From Streptomyces asoensis (GTDB lineage Bacteria; Actinomycetota; Actinomycetes; Streptomycetales; Streptomycetaceae), in contig NZ_BNEB01000006.1 of NCBI RefSeq assembly GCF_016860545.1, positions 186,001 through 250,000 on the forward strand: a stretch of 64,000 bases of DNA, given 5' to 3'. Within the stretch, counting starts at the first letter, position 1; each line of letters begins with the position of its first letter. The notes beneath the pieces are model-generated. The model was not told the DNA's origin and searched no databases. It was given only the letters and a program-made list of their open reading frames with translations. The position numbers and the translations under genes are program-made. Shown in pieces: positions 36,599 to 44,756 of the stretch.

Positions 36599-37833
36599 CG
36601 TGCCCCCCGCGGGCCCGCCGCCGCGCCCTGCGCGCCGCCCTCGCCCTCGGCCGCGGTCTCGTGCTCGCGCCAGGCGGCGTACACGCCGGCCGCGGCGTCC
36701 AGCCGCAGGGCGCCGTGCGCGGCCACCGTGTGCGTGTCCCGCCAGGCCCGCTGGACCTCGCCGGTGGCGTCGCGGACGTGGGCCCCGCCCGTCCTGAAGA
36801 GCCGTTCGACGGCCTCCACCAGCAACTCGGCCGCCACCGCGGCGTCGCGCCGGTTGACCGCCTCGACGCGGGCCGCGGTGGGTTCGGCGTCGGCCCCGGC
36901 GCCGGCCCGCTCCAGCAGCAGGGCCGCGGCGTCGATCTCGGCGGCGGAGCGCGCCAGCACGCGCCGGACGGCCGGGTCGGCCAGGGCCGCCGGACGTCCG
37001 GCGGGGGCGGTGGCGGCCCAGCGGGTCCAGGACCGCAGGGCGAGCCGGGCCGCGCCGAGCGCGGGCGCGCAGAACATCGCCGTGCCGGCCAGGTGCGCGG
37101 ACGCCTGGCGTGCCGGTGAGGCGCCGGGCTCGACGGCGGCGGCGAGCACGTCCCGCAGCGGGCGGGTGCGCCGGTCGGGGACGAACACCGCCTGTACGTC
37201 GACGGAGTTGCTGCCGGTGCCGCGCAGCCCGGTGCTGTGCCAGGTGTCGTGCACGGTCACCTCACGGCGCGGCACCGCCAGCACCCACACCTCGGTGTCC
37301 GGGGCGGGGACGTCGGTGGCGGGGGCGGCGAGGAGGATCCAGTCGGAGGTGTCGGCGCCGCTGACGCAGTCCCAGCGGCCGTCCAGGAGCCGGCCGCCCG
37401 GTACCGGGCGGGCCGTTCCGGCGGGCGGGGTCAGGGCCGCGGCGATCAGGGTGTCGGGGCCCCGGCCCCACAGTTCGCGCTGTCCTTCCTCGGGCAGCCG
37501 GGCGGCGTAGCGTCCGTGCGCGGCCCAGAGCATGCCGCACCAGGCGGCCGAGGGGCACTGTCCGGCGATCAGTGCCGTGGCGGTGATCAGGTCGGCGAAG
37601 CCGCCTTCGCGGCCGCCCCACCTGCGGGGCACGAAGTGCCGTGCGAGGCCCGCCTCCTTGAGCGCGGTCACGGCCGCGGGAGCCAGCCGCCGGTCCCGGT
37701 CCGCCGCGGCGGCGCCGCGTCCGGCCTCCCGGGCGGCCCGCAGGACGGCGTCCGCGGCGAGCGTGCCGCCGGTCCGCACGGGTAAGGAACGGCCGGATCG
37801 CTGCTTTTCTTGCGGCTCCGCATGATCGAGCAT
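36595..37833 (-). CDS. Acyl-CoA dehydrogenase-fold flavoprotein in the signal locus
   Basis: 412 residues from ATG 37833. Acyl-CoA dehydrogenase fold of the HpaH/HsaA or acyl-CoA oxidase branch: ALKEAGLARHFVPRRWGG (about residue 57), CPSAAWCGMLWAAHGRYAAR (in part), HSTGLRGTGSNSVDV (about 196), and FRTGGAHV near 344. It is coupled to the phosphatase by a GTGA overlap. A receptor box lies 40-57 bases upstream. Flavin enzymes of this fold are known from avenolide synthesis (the acyl-CoA oxidase Aco). The exact reaction on the signal precursor is unknown. Confidence 0.82.
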   Translation of the reverse strand: MLDHAEPQEKQRSGRSLPVRTGGTLAADAVLRAAREAGRGAAAADRDRRLAPAAVTALKEAGLARHFVPRRWGGREGGFADLITATALIAGQCPSAAWCGMLWAAHGRYAARLPEEGQRELWGRGPDTLIAAALTPPAGTARPVPGGRLLDGRWDCVSGADTSDWILLAAPATDVPAPDTEVWVLAVPRREVTVHDTWHSTGLRGTGSNSVDVQAVFVPDRRTRPLRDVLAAAVEPGASPARQASAHLAGTAMFCAPALGAARLALRSWTRWAATAPAGRPAALADPAVRRVLARSAAEIDAAALLLERAGAGADAEPTAARVEAVNRRDAAVAAELLVEAVERLFRTGGAHVRDATGEVQRAWRDTHTVAAHGALRLDAAAGVYAAWREHETAAEGEGGAQGAAAGPRGAR

Positions 37834-38138
37834 CGTTCAGCTCCTTGTCGAGCCGGACAGGGATGTGAAAACATACTTTCTTAACGGTTTCTTACTCGGA
37901 GGTGCGGATGCCGCGAGAGCAGGAACACCCCCTGCGCGCGCACGCGTCGGCGCACGTCCCGGTACGGGAGGCGCTCGCGGCCGCGGGGCACGGTCGGCCG
38001 GCCGGCGCGGCTCCGCTCCCGGGCGCCGGCCGGCGGGCGCGCCGCGCACACCTCACCGGGTGCGGCGGGTCTTCGGCTGCCCCGGACATCGCAGGCCGGG
38101 GCCGCGGCCGAGGGGGGCGGGCCGGTCGGTGCGCACCG
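37834..38138. other. Gap between the flavoprotein and afsA-like genes
   Basis: 305 bases. It contains the receptor box at 37873-37890 facing the flavoprotein gene. A rightward frame from ATG 37908 (MPREQEHPLRAH) has a plausible GGAGGTG site, but it soon becomes Gly/Arg/Ala-rich and runs antisense through the whole afsA-like gene. I do not count it as a gene; it may be a relic of a divergently transcribed one. Confidence 0.5.
37873..37890. promoter_or_regulatory. Gamma-butyrolactone-receptor box 5 (flavoprotein-phosphatase operon)
   Basis: ATACTTTCTTAACGGTTT, the weakest of the six boxes (three mismatches in twelve arm positions). It is placed 40-57 bases upstream of the start at 37833, as the others are. 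It suggests that signal synthesis is itself receptor-controlled. Confidence 0.55.
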
Positions 38139-39218
38139 CTACACCGCCGCGCCGGAGCCGACCGCGGAGCGGGAGAGGACGGGCCCGCCGGGCGCGGCGG
38201 GCAGGGTCCTGGGCAGCCATTCCATGGCGACCGTGGCGACGGTTTCCTCGCGCTGGACGGCCGTGATGCGCAGCCTCGTGACGTCCGCCGCGGTCGCCGG
38301 GGGCTGCAACCCGGCGGTCAGGCGCACGGGTTCGTCGAGGTCGGCGAAGGCCGGGCAGTCCACCCGGACGGCGCGCAGCACCGCTCCCGCGGGAGCGCCG
38401 CGGCGGCGGTTCACCAGGCGGTGGCCCAGCTGGCGGGCGCCTTCCAGGGTGACCATCAGCGGTATGTGGTCCCCGGGATGGTCGAAGAGCACGGCGTGGT
38501 GGAGGTCGACGAGCAGCTGCCACTCCCCCGCCCGGGTGCGGCCCAGCACGCTGTCCTTGGCACGCAGGCGGCCGACGTCGGCGGCCGGCTGGCGGATCGC
38601 GGTGCCGTCCGCGGCACGGGCGACCCCGTCGCGGCCGCACCCCTGCGTGCCCTGCACGCCCCGCGTGCCCTGCCAGCGCAGCCGCTGGTAGAGGCGTTCG
38701 TCGACGGCGTAGACGCTCAGCGAGGCCCGGGCGCACTCGCGTCCCGCGACGGACACCACCGCGTCCACCCGCATGCCGTAGCGCCGGGGCGGCCTGTTGG
38801 CCACCCAGGACCACTGCACGTCCAGGGTGAGGTGCAGGGGGGTGTCGCCGACCATCAGCGCCTCGTGGTCGGTGATCTCGAAATGGGTGTCGCTGCCGAC
38901 GAAGCGGTGTCCCAGCGGGATCCCGCAGTACTCGTGGGCGAGATAGACCAGGGACTGGCGGACCGTCTCGGTCAGCAGCAGCGGGTCGGACAAGCCCTGG
39001 GCGTCGGGGTAGTACAGCGCGTGGTCGCGGGGCCACTGGGCCCCCACGAGGAAGCGGTCCTCGCCCACCTGAAGGGCGTCGGTGATGAAGACCTCCGCGA
39101 CCGCGGCCCGGTGGACCAGCTGCCGGGAGACCGGCTGGAGGAACTTCAAGGAGGCATCCACTACTGCCGTGCCCGGTTCGCCTGGGACCCTGGTCGACAG
39201 TTCGTACAACTGGTCCAT
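38139..39218 (-). CDS. AfsA/ScbA-family gamma-butyrolactone-type signal synthase
   Basis: 359 residues from ATG 39218 with GGGGGAGAG upstream. Two AfsA hot-dog repeats are visible. The first has RQLVHRAAVAEVFITDAL, then WPRDHALYYPD (residues about 28-75); the second has LLVDLHHAVLFDHPGDHIP, then LMVTLEGARQLGHRL (about 235-275). AfsA-type enzymes join a beta-ketoacyl-ACP with DHAP, the first committed step of A-factor-type signals. It is divergent from the receptor gene at 39356 with a shared receptor box between, the classic afsA/arpA-like or scbA/scbR arrangement. It is longer than AfsA (about 300) through N- and C-terminal additions. Confidence 0.92.
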   Translation of the reverse strand: MDQLYELSTRVPGEPGTAVVDASLKFLQPVSRQLVHRAAVAEVFITDALQVGEDRFLVGAQWPRDHALYYPDAQGLSDPLLLTETVRQSLVYLAHEYCGIPLGHRFVGSDTHFEITDHEALMVGDTPLHLTLDVQWSWVANRPPRRYGMRVDAVVSVAGRECARASLSVYAVDERLYQRLRWQGTRGVQGTQGCGRDGVARAADGTAIRQPAADVGRLRAKDSVLGRTRAGEWQLLVDLHHAVLFDHPGDHIPLMVTLEGARQLGHRLVNRRRGAPAGAVLRAVRVDCPAFADLDEPVRLTAGLQPPATAADVTRLRITAVQREETVATVAMEWLPRTLPAAPGGPVLSRSAVGSGAAV

Positions 39219-39269
39219 GGTCTCTCCCCCATTGGGTTCGGGAATACCGTGGTGGTGCGCCGTGAAAAT

Positions 39270-39287
39270 ATACCTTCGCAGAGGTAT
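39270..39287. promoter_or_regulatory. Gamma-butyrolactone-receptor box 6 (afsA-like / TetR intergenic)
   Basis: ATACCTTCGCAGAGGTAT, perfect arms. It lies in the 137-base divergent gap, 52 bases from the afsA-like start and 68 bases from the receptor start, so one bound dimer pair could control both genes. Its reverse complement is identical to box 2 at 7624. Confidence 0.85.
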
Positions 39288-39355
39288 CTTGCAAGGGAAC
39301 CATCTCGTGCGGTGCATTCGCACCAGGCACCGTCGAAGCGTACGGAAGAGGAATC

Positions 39356-39994
39356 ATGAGCAACCTGAACAGCGACGTGCGGGCCGCCGCCGCGACCAAG
39401 GCCGCACCGCGGGAACTGAAGCAGGAACGGGCGGGCCGCACCCGCAGGCAGCTCCTGAACGCCGCGGCCACGGCCTTCGCCGAGAAGGGGTTCCCCTCCG
39501 TCACGCTCCAGGACATCGCCGACCGCGCCGAGGTGACCAAGGGGGCCGTCTACTTCCACTTCACCAACAAGGAGGCGGTGGCCGTCGCGGTCACCGAGGA
39601 GTTCTACACACAGCTGCCCGCCATCGCCGAATCGGTCACCGCACGGCTGCTCCCGCCGCTCGACGCGGTCGCCGAGCTCCTCCTGCAGACCGCCGTCGCG
39701 CTGCGGGACAACCCGGTGATGCAGGCCGGCGCCCGGCTCCAGATCGAGCGCAACCTGGTCGACGCCGACATGCCGACGCCGTTCAGCGAGTTCACCCATC
39801 TCATCACCGAACTGCTGGCGCAGGCCCGGCACGAGGGGACCCTGCGCACCACCACCGACATCTCCTCCATGGCCCGGGTCATCGTCGCCGCGTTCTTCGG
39901 CAGCCAGCACATCTCCTGGGTCCAGCACAACCGGGCGGATCTCACGGAGCGCGTGCGGGAGATCATCGACGTCACCCTCCCCCATCACGCGTGA
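39356..39994 (+). CDS. ArpA/ScbR-family TetR receptor, cognate to the AfsA-like synthase
   Basis: 212 residues, ATG 39356 with GAGGAAT upstream. DNA-binding region KQERAGRTRRQLLNAAATAF, then EVTKGAVYFHFTNKEAVAV (parts), with the VTKGAxYFHF signature of the hormone-receptor group. The C-terminal ligand domain includes FSEFTHLITELLAQA and FFGSQHISWVQHNRADL, matching the FxGxQ..S....RADL pattern of true receptors. It should repress from the six boxes until the signal binds. Confidence 0.92.
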   Translation: MSNLNSDVRAAAATKAAPRELKQERAGRTRRQLLNAAATAFAEKGFPSVTLQDIADRAEVTKGAVYFHFTNKEAVAVAVTEEFYTQLPAIAESVTARLLPPLDAVAELLLQTAVALRDNPVMQAGARLQIERNLVDADMPTPFSEFTHLITELLAQARHEGTLRTTTDISSMARVIVAAFFGSQHISWVQHNRADLTERVREIIDVTLPHHA

Positions 39995-40330
39995 CCCGCG
40001 CCCCGCGTGACCTCCGCGCCTCCCGGCGTGCGAGGTCCCGCGCCGCGCGCCGTGCGGGATCCGCGCCCGCCCGGCCACCCACCGCCGCACAAGGAGAGCC
40101 CCTGCCATGTCCGCTCCCCTGCCCGCCCCCCTCCTCCCGCTCGTCGCTCTCGGCACCGGCGGCCCGCCGGTGGGCGCCCAGGGCCTCGGCTGCATGGGCT
40201 TCAGCGAGTTCTACCTTTGATCTTGCGCAGTGCTCCGCCCTTCAGGGCGATGGTGAAGGGCATCTCAGAACTGCTCTGACCTCGGCTGTGGGCACGGAGC
40301 CGCGCTGTTGACCGACGCCCGCGACGACCG

Positions 40331-40759
40331 TCACACGGGGCGCTGCTGGGTCTCGATGTACTGGCGAACGACGGTCAGTGGTGCCCCGCCATAGCTTCCG
40401 GCGAAGTAGGAGCCGGACCAGAAATGGCCACCCCACAGGTAGCGACGGACGTGAGCGTCGTACTCCTTGCGCAGGTAGCGGGAGGAGACGTCCTTGAGGG
40501 AGTTGACCAGCTTGGAGAGTTGGACTTTGGGCGGGTAGTGCACGAGCGGGTGGACGTGGTCCTCTTCGCCGTTGAACTGATTCAGTTCAGCCTCGAAGTC
40601 CTCGCAGACCTCTCGCATGATCTCTTCGCAGCGTGTCAGCATCTCGCCTGTCATGGCCCTGCGCCGGTACTTGGTGACGAACACCAAGTGGACATGAAGG
40701 GTGTAGACGACGTGACGGCCGGTGCGCACATCGGGATTTGGATTCCAGCACGGTGACAT
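40331..40759 (-). CDS. tnpA: TnpA, Y1 HUH transposase
   Basis: 142 residues, a normal length. HUH metal site as His68-Val-His70 in EEDHVHPLV. Catalytic tyrosine Tyr134 in VRQYIETQ near the C-terminus. FWSGSYFAGSYGG is a typical IS200-type segment. It cuts and joins single-stranded DNA at subterminal hairpins for peel-and-paste transposition. All catalytic residues are present, so the copy looks active. It diverges from tnpB with 23 bases between the starts. Confidence 0.93.
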   Translation of the reverse strand: MSPCWNPNPDVRTGRHVVYTLHVHLVFVTKYRRRAMTGEMLTRCEEIMREVCEDFEAELNQFNGEEDHVHPLVHYPPKVQLSKLVNSLKDVSSRYLRKEYDAHVRRYLWGGHFWSGSYFAGSYGGAPLTVVRQYIETQQRPV

Positions 40760-40782
40760 AGACCGGACGGTACGGTGATCGA

Positions 40783-42105
40783 ATGGCTACGGAACGTGCA
40801 CAGAAGGAGCGGCAGTTCGGGCACCGCGCCCGGCTGGCACTGACCCCTGCACAGATCCGGCTCATCGACGCCCAGGCGCACGCCGCCCGTACGACGTGGA
40901 ACCTCCTGCATGACTGGTGGACGATGCTGCCGAAGGGCAAGCGCACGCTTGCCGCGGCGGACGCCGCGATCCGCCAGGCCCGCAGGGACATCGACTGGCT
41001 CGCGCCCCTTCCCGCCCAGGCCGCGCAGGCGGTGCTGAAGACCTATTTCCAGGCGTGGAAGAACTGCTGGGACGGCCGGGCCGAAGCGCCGAACTTCAAG
41101 GCCCGTTTGCGCACGGTGATGAGCGTGGACGTCCCGCAGGGCCGCCACCTCCAGACCAAGCGCGTGCACCGCCGCTGGGGCATGGTCAACATCCCCAAGG
41201 TCGGCCGTGTCCGCTTCCGCTGGACCAAAGACCTCCCCATCGGCGAGACCGCCGGCACCGACAGCAAGATCACCGGCGCCCGGCTGGTCAAGGACGCGCT
41301 CGGCTGGCACATCGCCTTCCGCGTCCAGACCCTCGCCACCGTGCCCGAGCCGCACCCCGGTCCCGAGGTCGGCATCGACGCCGGAATCAACATCCCCCTG
41401 GCCCTGTCCGACGGCCACCACCAGGACCACGGTCGCCCCGCCCGCCTCCCGGACGGCACAGCCGACCGGGACAAGTGGCTCAACCTCGATGAAAAGGCCA
41501 AGCTGCTCCGCCTGCAGCAGCGGGCCGCGCACCGCAAGACCTTGCGCAAGCCGGGTCGGAAAACCTCCAACCGGCTGAAGCGGACCTACGACCAGATCGC
41601 AAGCCTGCGCGCGACAGCCAAGCGCAGGGCGAGCAACTGGCAGCACCAGACCACCACCCATCTTGCCCGCACCTATGGCGTGATCGTGGTGGAAAAACTG
41701 GACATCCCGAACATGGTCAAGAGTGCCAGAGGCACCATCGACAACCCAGGGAAGAACGTCGCCCAAAAGTCCGGCCTCAACCGCTCCATCAGCCAAGAGG
41801 CGTGGGGACGCACCGTGGCGATGCTGACGTACAAGGCTGCCCGCCACGGGGGCACCCTGCACAAGGTTCCCGCCCCCGGCACCTCCCGGCGCTGCTCGAT
41901 GTGCGGCATCACCACACCGGGCAGCCGGGAGTCCCAGGCCGTGTTCGTATGCAAGAACGAAGGCTGCGGATGGTCCGACAACGCCGACCACAACGCCGCA
42001 CGGAACATCCTGCACCTGTACCGGATGGGCCACGTGCTCGTCCCGGCTGCCGGAAGGGCAGTCGTCAGGCGCCCCCGTGGCGTCAAGCCCGTCACCGCAA
42101 GGTAG
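40783..42105 (+). CDS. tnpB: TnpB, RNA-guided RuvC nuclease
   Basis: 440 residues. The RuvC triad is visible: Asp199 in GIDAGINIPLAL, Glu304 in VVVEKLDIPNM, and Asp402 in NADHNAARN. The zinc-finger cysteines are CSMCG and the later C..C of FVCKNEGCGW. The N-terminal helical and beta-wedge region precedes. TnpB proteins use an RNA from the element's right end to cut DNA matching the flanking sequence, which favours element retention. The protein appears intact. Confidence 0.93.
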   Translation: MATERAQKERQFGHRARLALTPAQIRLIDAQAHAARTTWNLLHDWWTMLPKGKRTLAAADAAIRQARRDIDWLAPLPAQAAQAVLKTYFQAWKNCWDGRAEAPNFKARLRTVMSVDVPQGRHLQTKRVHRRWGMVNIPKVGRVRFRWTKDLPIGETAGTDSKITGARLVKDALGWHIAFRVQTLATVPEPHPGPEVGIDAGINIPLALSDGHHQDHGRPARLPDGTADRDKWLNLDEKAKLLRLQQRAAHRKTLRKPGRKTSNRLKRTYDQIASLRATAKRRASNWQHQTTTHLARTYGVIVVEKLDIPNMVKSARGTIDNPGKNVAQKSGLNRSISQEAWGRTVAMLTYKAARHGGTLHKVPAPGTSRRCSMCGITTPGSRESQAVFVCKNEGCGWSDNADHNAARNILHLYRMGHVLVPAAGRAVVRRPRGVKPVTAR

Positions 42106-42143
42106 GAGGGAATCTCCCGGCACCAGCCGGAAGAGCACTTCAA
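41980..42143 (+). ncRNA. Predicted omega-RNA (TnpB guide RNA) at the right end
   Basis: By family rule the guide RNA overlaps the 3' end of tnpB and the element's right end, and its guide is the flanking host DNA. Here the scaffold would include the hairpin at 42117-42130 and end at about 42143. The next bases (GGGCCCAGCGCGCAGG, inside the reductase gene) would be the guide. The left limit is a guess. Confidence 0.45.
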
Positions 42144-43420
42144 GGGCCCAGCGCGCAGGACCAGGCGCGGCAGATCCTGCGGGCCGCCCTCGACGCGGGC
42201 GTCACCCTGCTGGACACCGCCGACCTGTACGGGGACGGCGCGAACGAGGTGCTCCTCGGCCCCTTCGTCCGCGCCCACCGCGAACGGGTCGTCCTCGCCA
42301 CGAAGTTCGGCATCGTGCGCGACACGGGCCGGCGGACCTGGGACCGGGTCCGCGGTGACCGCGCCTATGTCCGCCGGTGCGCGGAGGCGAGCCTGAAGCG
42401 CCTCGGCATCGACACGATCGACCTGTACTACGCGCACCGCCGCGATCCCTCGGTGCCACTGGAGGAGACCGTCGGCGCGATGACCGAGCTGGTCCGGGAG
42501 GGCAAGGTCCGCCACCTGGGGCTGTGCGAGGTGACCGGCCCCGAACTGCGCGCGGCGCACGCCGTCCACCCCATCACCGCGTTGCAGTCGGAGTGGTCGC
42601 TGTTCAGCCGTGACGTCGAGACGTCGGCGGTCCCCGCGGCCGCGGAACTCGGCGTGGCGTTCGTCGCGTACTCGCCCCTCGGCCGTGGCCTGCTCACCGG
42701 AGCGTTCCCCGGCAGCGGCGAACTGAGCCCCGACGACGCCCGGTTGACGATGCCGAGGTTCACCGGCGAGCAGGGGCGCGCCAATCGGGCGCTCGTGGAG
42801 AGGGTGCGCGCGGTCGCCGCGGACCACGCCGCGACCCCCGCGCAGGTCGCGCTGGCCTGGCTGCACCGGCAGTCCCTCGTCCACCGCCTGACCGTCGTGC
42901 CCATCCCCGGCTCCCGGCGGGCCGCCCGGCTGCGGGAGAACGCCGCGGCGGCGGCGCTCACCCTGTCCGAGGCCGGGCTGCGCGCGCTGGAACCGCTGGC
43001 CGCGCAGGTGGCCGGCGCCCGTTACGCGGACATGAGCTCCACCGCGGCCGCCCGCGAATGACCCCGGCCGCGGCGGCGCGGCCCGCTCTCCCCCCGCGCG
43101 CGGCGGCGTTCCCTGCGCCGCGGCCGCCGCGGGCAGGAGCGACGGCCGCCGGGGCCGGACGTCGTGCGTGCCCGCGCCCGTGCCGGTGCCGGCGGGCGGG
43201 AGCGTCCTGAGGACGGCCGCGCGGGGGCAATGCGCGTGCCCGCTGCTCCGTTCGCATCCGACTACCTCGCATCCGGACTAGTGAAAATCTATCTCGGCCG
43301 GAGTAGACATTGGGTGGCGAGCCAGTTATGGTTTCTCTCGTAGCCGAGATCAAGAGAGCCCGGCAGAGATGAACTGCCGGGCAGCAGTACCGCAGTTGCA
43401 GTGCGGTGCGGCGGTGGAGT

Positions 43421-43660
43421 TCCGAAGCCAGTGTTGTTGCAGGACGGCGACGGGACTGACGGCCGGACCGGGTGGCCCGCAGTGATCAGGGGCCGCCACG
43501 AGCAAGATCGCAGTACCCGCAGTGCAGCTTTCGAGTGGTACCCCGGTAAAGGCGTCCGACTGCGGGGCGCGCGTGCCGGGAGGTTCGGCAGTGGGGTGCC
43601 AAGCCAGAGCAGATGCAGGACGGGCGACGGGGCTGGCTGCCGAAGAGTGGCGCTGTTGCA
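43421..43660. repeat. Two imperfect copies of a roughly 40-base module in the leader
   Basis: Copy A from about 43424 and copy B from about 43600 share AAGCCAG, then GTTG or GATG, then CAGGACGG, GCGACGGG and CTGNCNG, spaced the same way. A partial third copy begins at about 43640 (CCGAAGAGTGG, GTTGCAGG). Such spaced repeats suggest repeated RNA structures. Confidence 0.55.
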
Positions 43661-43896
43661 GGCCACAGCAGTACCGGTTCGGCAAGTGACAGATCAGAGG
43701 GAAGAACGGAGGAGCCGAGCGCCATCAGGATCGCCCGGACGAGTGGATCCGTCCGGGTACCGCAGGACATCGATAGTGAGGTGGTCTCCGGTCACGCATC
43801 CGCGATCCCCGCATCCCGGGCAGTGTTCAGGCCGGGCGCGCGGCAACAGAAGGCCGGTGCATTACTGGGGCCGGCAGATGGTGTAGTAGTTCCTTC

Positions 43897-43928
43897 GGGG
43901 CCCTGGTGCGATATGGCACCAGGGCCCC
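43897..43928 (+). terminator. Hairpin directly upstream of the MerR-like gene (possible attenuator)
   Basis: Perfect 13-bp stem GGGGCCCTGGTGC (43897-43909) with complement at 43916-43928 and loop GATATG. It lies 25 bases before the ATG at 43954, between the long leader and the gene, so it would end leader transcription unless read through. Confidence 0.7.
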
Positions 43929-43953
43929 TCCACGCGTTCCACAGAGAGGTGCA

Positions 43954-44289
43954 ATGACAGCAGACGATTCCTTCGGGCGTCTCGATGACGACGACTACCC
44001 CGCCTACACCATGGGCCGGGCCGCAGAGATGCTCGGCACCACCCAGGGTTTCCTGCGCGCCGTGGGCGAAGCCCGCCTCATCACCCCGCTGCGCTCCGCC
44101 GGCGGACACCGCCGCTACTCCCGCTATCAGCTGCGCATCGCCGCCCGCGCCCGTGAACTCGTCGACCAGGGAACCCCGATCGAGGCCGCCTGCCGCATCA
44201 TCATCCTCGAGGACCAACTCGAAGAAGCGCAGCGCATCAACGCCGAACACCGCCGCGCCGCCGAAGCGTCCGAAGCACCCACGGCCTGA
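43954..44289 (+). CDS. MerR-family helix-turn-helix regulator
   Basis: 111 residues, ATG 43954 with AGAGAGGTGC upstream. The MerR/BldC-like DNA-binding domain is YTMGRAAEMLGTTQGFLRAV, then LITPLRSAGGHRRYSRYQL (residues about 13-55), followed by helices and a short coiled coil (IIILEDQLEEAQRINAEHRR, in part). No effector-binding domain or cysteine cluster is present. Its position near a cold-shock protein and helicase suggests a stress regulon, but there is no direct evidence of its targets. Confidence 0.88.
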   Translation: MTADDSFGRLDDDDYPAYTMGRAAEMLGTTQGFLRAVGEARLITPLRSAGGHRRYSRYQLRIAARARELVDQGTPIEAACRIIILEDQLEEAQRINAEHRRAAEASEAPTA

Positions 44290-44378
44290 GGCAGTGCGTG
44301 ATCGCTTGCCTCAGATGGCTGCGCGGTGGGTGCGGCCTGACGGTCGGTGATCCGCACGGGCGACGAACCGGGGATCGC

Positions 44379-44756
44379 TCACGAACTCCCGCTGGAGGGA
44401 AGTCCGCCGTTTTCGAGAATGTCGTCCAGAGCGTCTCCCGCCGCTCGGTCGATCGCGGCCATGGCGCTCCGGTAGGCGTAGCCGTATTCGGTGTCCGACA
44501 GCGACTCGCAACCGGCAGGACGGGTCTTCGGCGGGTTTGTCGGCGACCAGTCCCCGGTGGCGACCGAGGTGATGCCTGCCATGCAGGCGCGGATCGCCTC
44601 GGCGTCAGCCGAGGGCACAGCGGTGGCCGTGCCTGCCGCCGCGGAGGAGGCCGCGGTGCTGTCCGCCGGGCTGCCGGAGTCCCCTGATCCGCCGGAACAA
44701 GCGGCAAGTGTCAGCAGCAGGGCTGCTGTTGATACAAGCGGCGCCGTGATCCTCAT
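44379..44756 (-). CDS. Small lipoprotein
   Basis: 125 residues. The N-terminus MRITAPLVSTAALLLTLAAC has a clear lipobox (LTLAAC), so Cys20 is lipidated. A Ser/Gly/Ala-rich tether (residues 21-50) leads to a small domain with two further cysteines (IRACMAG and PAGCESLSD) that could form a disulfide outside the membrane. No family recognised. It is transcribed against the MerR gene. Confidence 0.85.
   Translation of the reverse strand: MRITAPLVSTAALLLTLAACSGGSGDSGSPADSTAASSAAAGTATAVPSADAEAIRACMAGITSVATGDWSPTNPPKTRPAGCESLSDTEYGYAYRSAMAAIDRAAGDALDDILENGGLPSSGSS

Larger units (their letters stand above)
40215..42143. mobile_element. IS200/IS605-family insertion sequence with tnpA and tnpB
   Basis: About 1929 bases, with ends set by where the interrupted reductase frame rejoins (uncertain by a base or two). 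There are no terminal inverted repeats or target duplication, as expected for this family. Subterminal hairpins are present at both ends: CGCCC-TTCA-GGGCG at 40236-40249 on the left and CCGGC-ACCA-GCCGG at 42117-42130 on the right. tnpA and tnpB are divergent. The left flank ends TTCTAC, the candidate target tetra- to hexanucleotide. Confidence 0.92.
40107..43061 (+). pseudogene. Aldo/keto reductase gene split by an IS200/IS605 element
   Basis: The 5' part (ATG 40107, AAGGAG upstream) encodes an N-terminus ending GLGCMGFSEFY at 40214. The 3' part resumes at 42144 in a compatible frame (GPSAQDQARQILRAALDAG) and runs to 43061. Joining 40214 to 42144 restores one gene of about 342 residues. Active-site residues are present: DTADLYG (Asp/Tyr), ATKFG (Lys) and YYAHRRD (His). 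The element adds an immediate stop (TGA after Leu), so no full protein can be made unless it excises. Activity of the former enzyme is unknown; it borders the signal locus. Confidence 0.9.
43062..43953. other. Repetitive non-coding leader upstream of the MerR-like gene
   Basis: 892 bases. 43062-43230 is GC-rich and ends with a segment almost identical to 48248-48295. From about 43260 the composition drops in GC and degenerate repeats appear: a CAAGCCAG/TGCAGGACGG-CGACGGG module at 43424-43465 and 43600-43635, and CAGCAGTACCG at 43382 and 43664. Reading frames on both strands are short and mutually inconsistent. The stretch ends in the hairpin at 43897-43928. It is best read as a long RNA leader or a separate non-coding RNA. 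Confidence 0.55.

Noticed and set aside
37908..39359. 485-residue plus-strand frame across the afsA-like gene
   Set aside because: It is antisense to a clear AfsA homologue and has low-complexity Gly/Val/Arg composition.
40215..42143. Prophage or integrative element
   Set aside because: Only tnpA and tnpB with subterminal hairpins are present; there is no integrase, attachment repeat or conjugation gene.
43401..43886. 161-residue plus-strand ORF in the MerR leader
   Set aside because: It covers repeated modules, has no ribosome site or family pattern, and competes with several equal frames on both strands.
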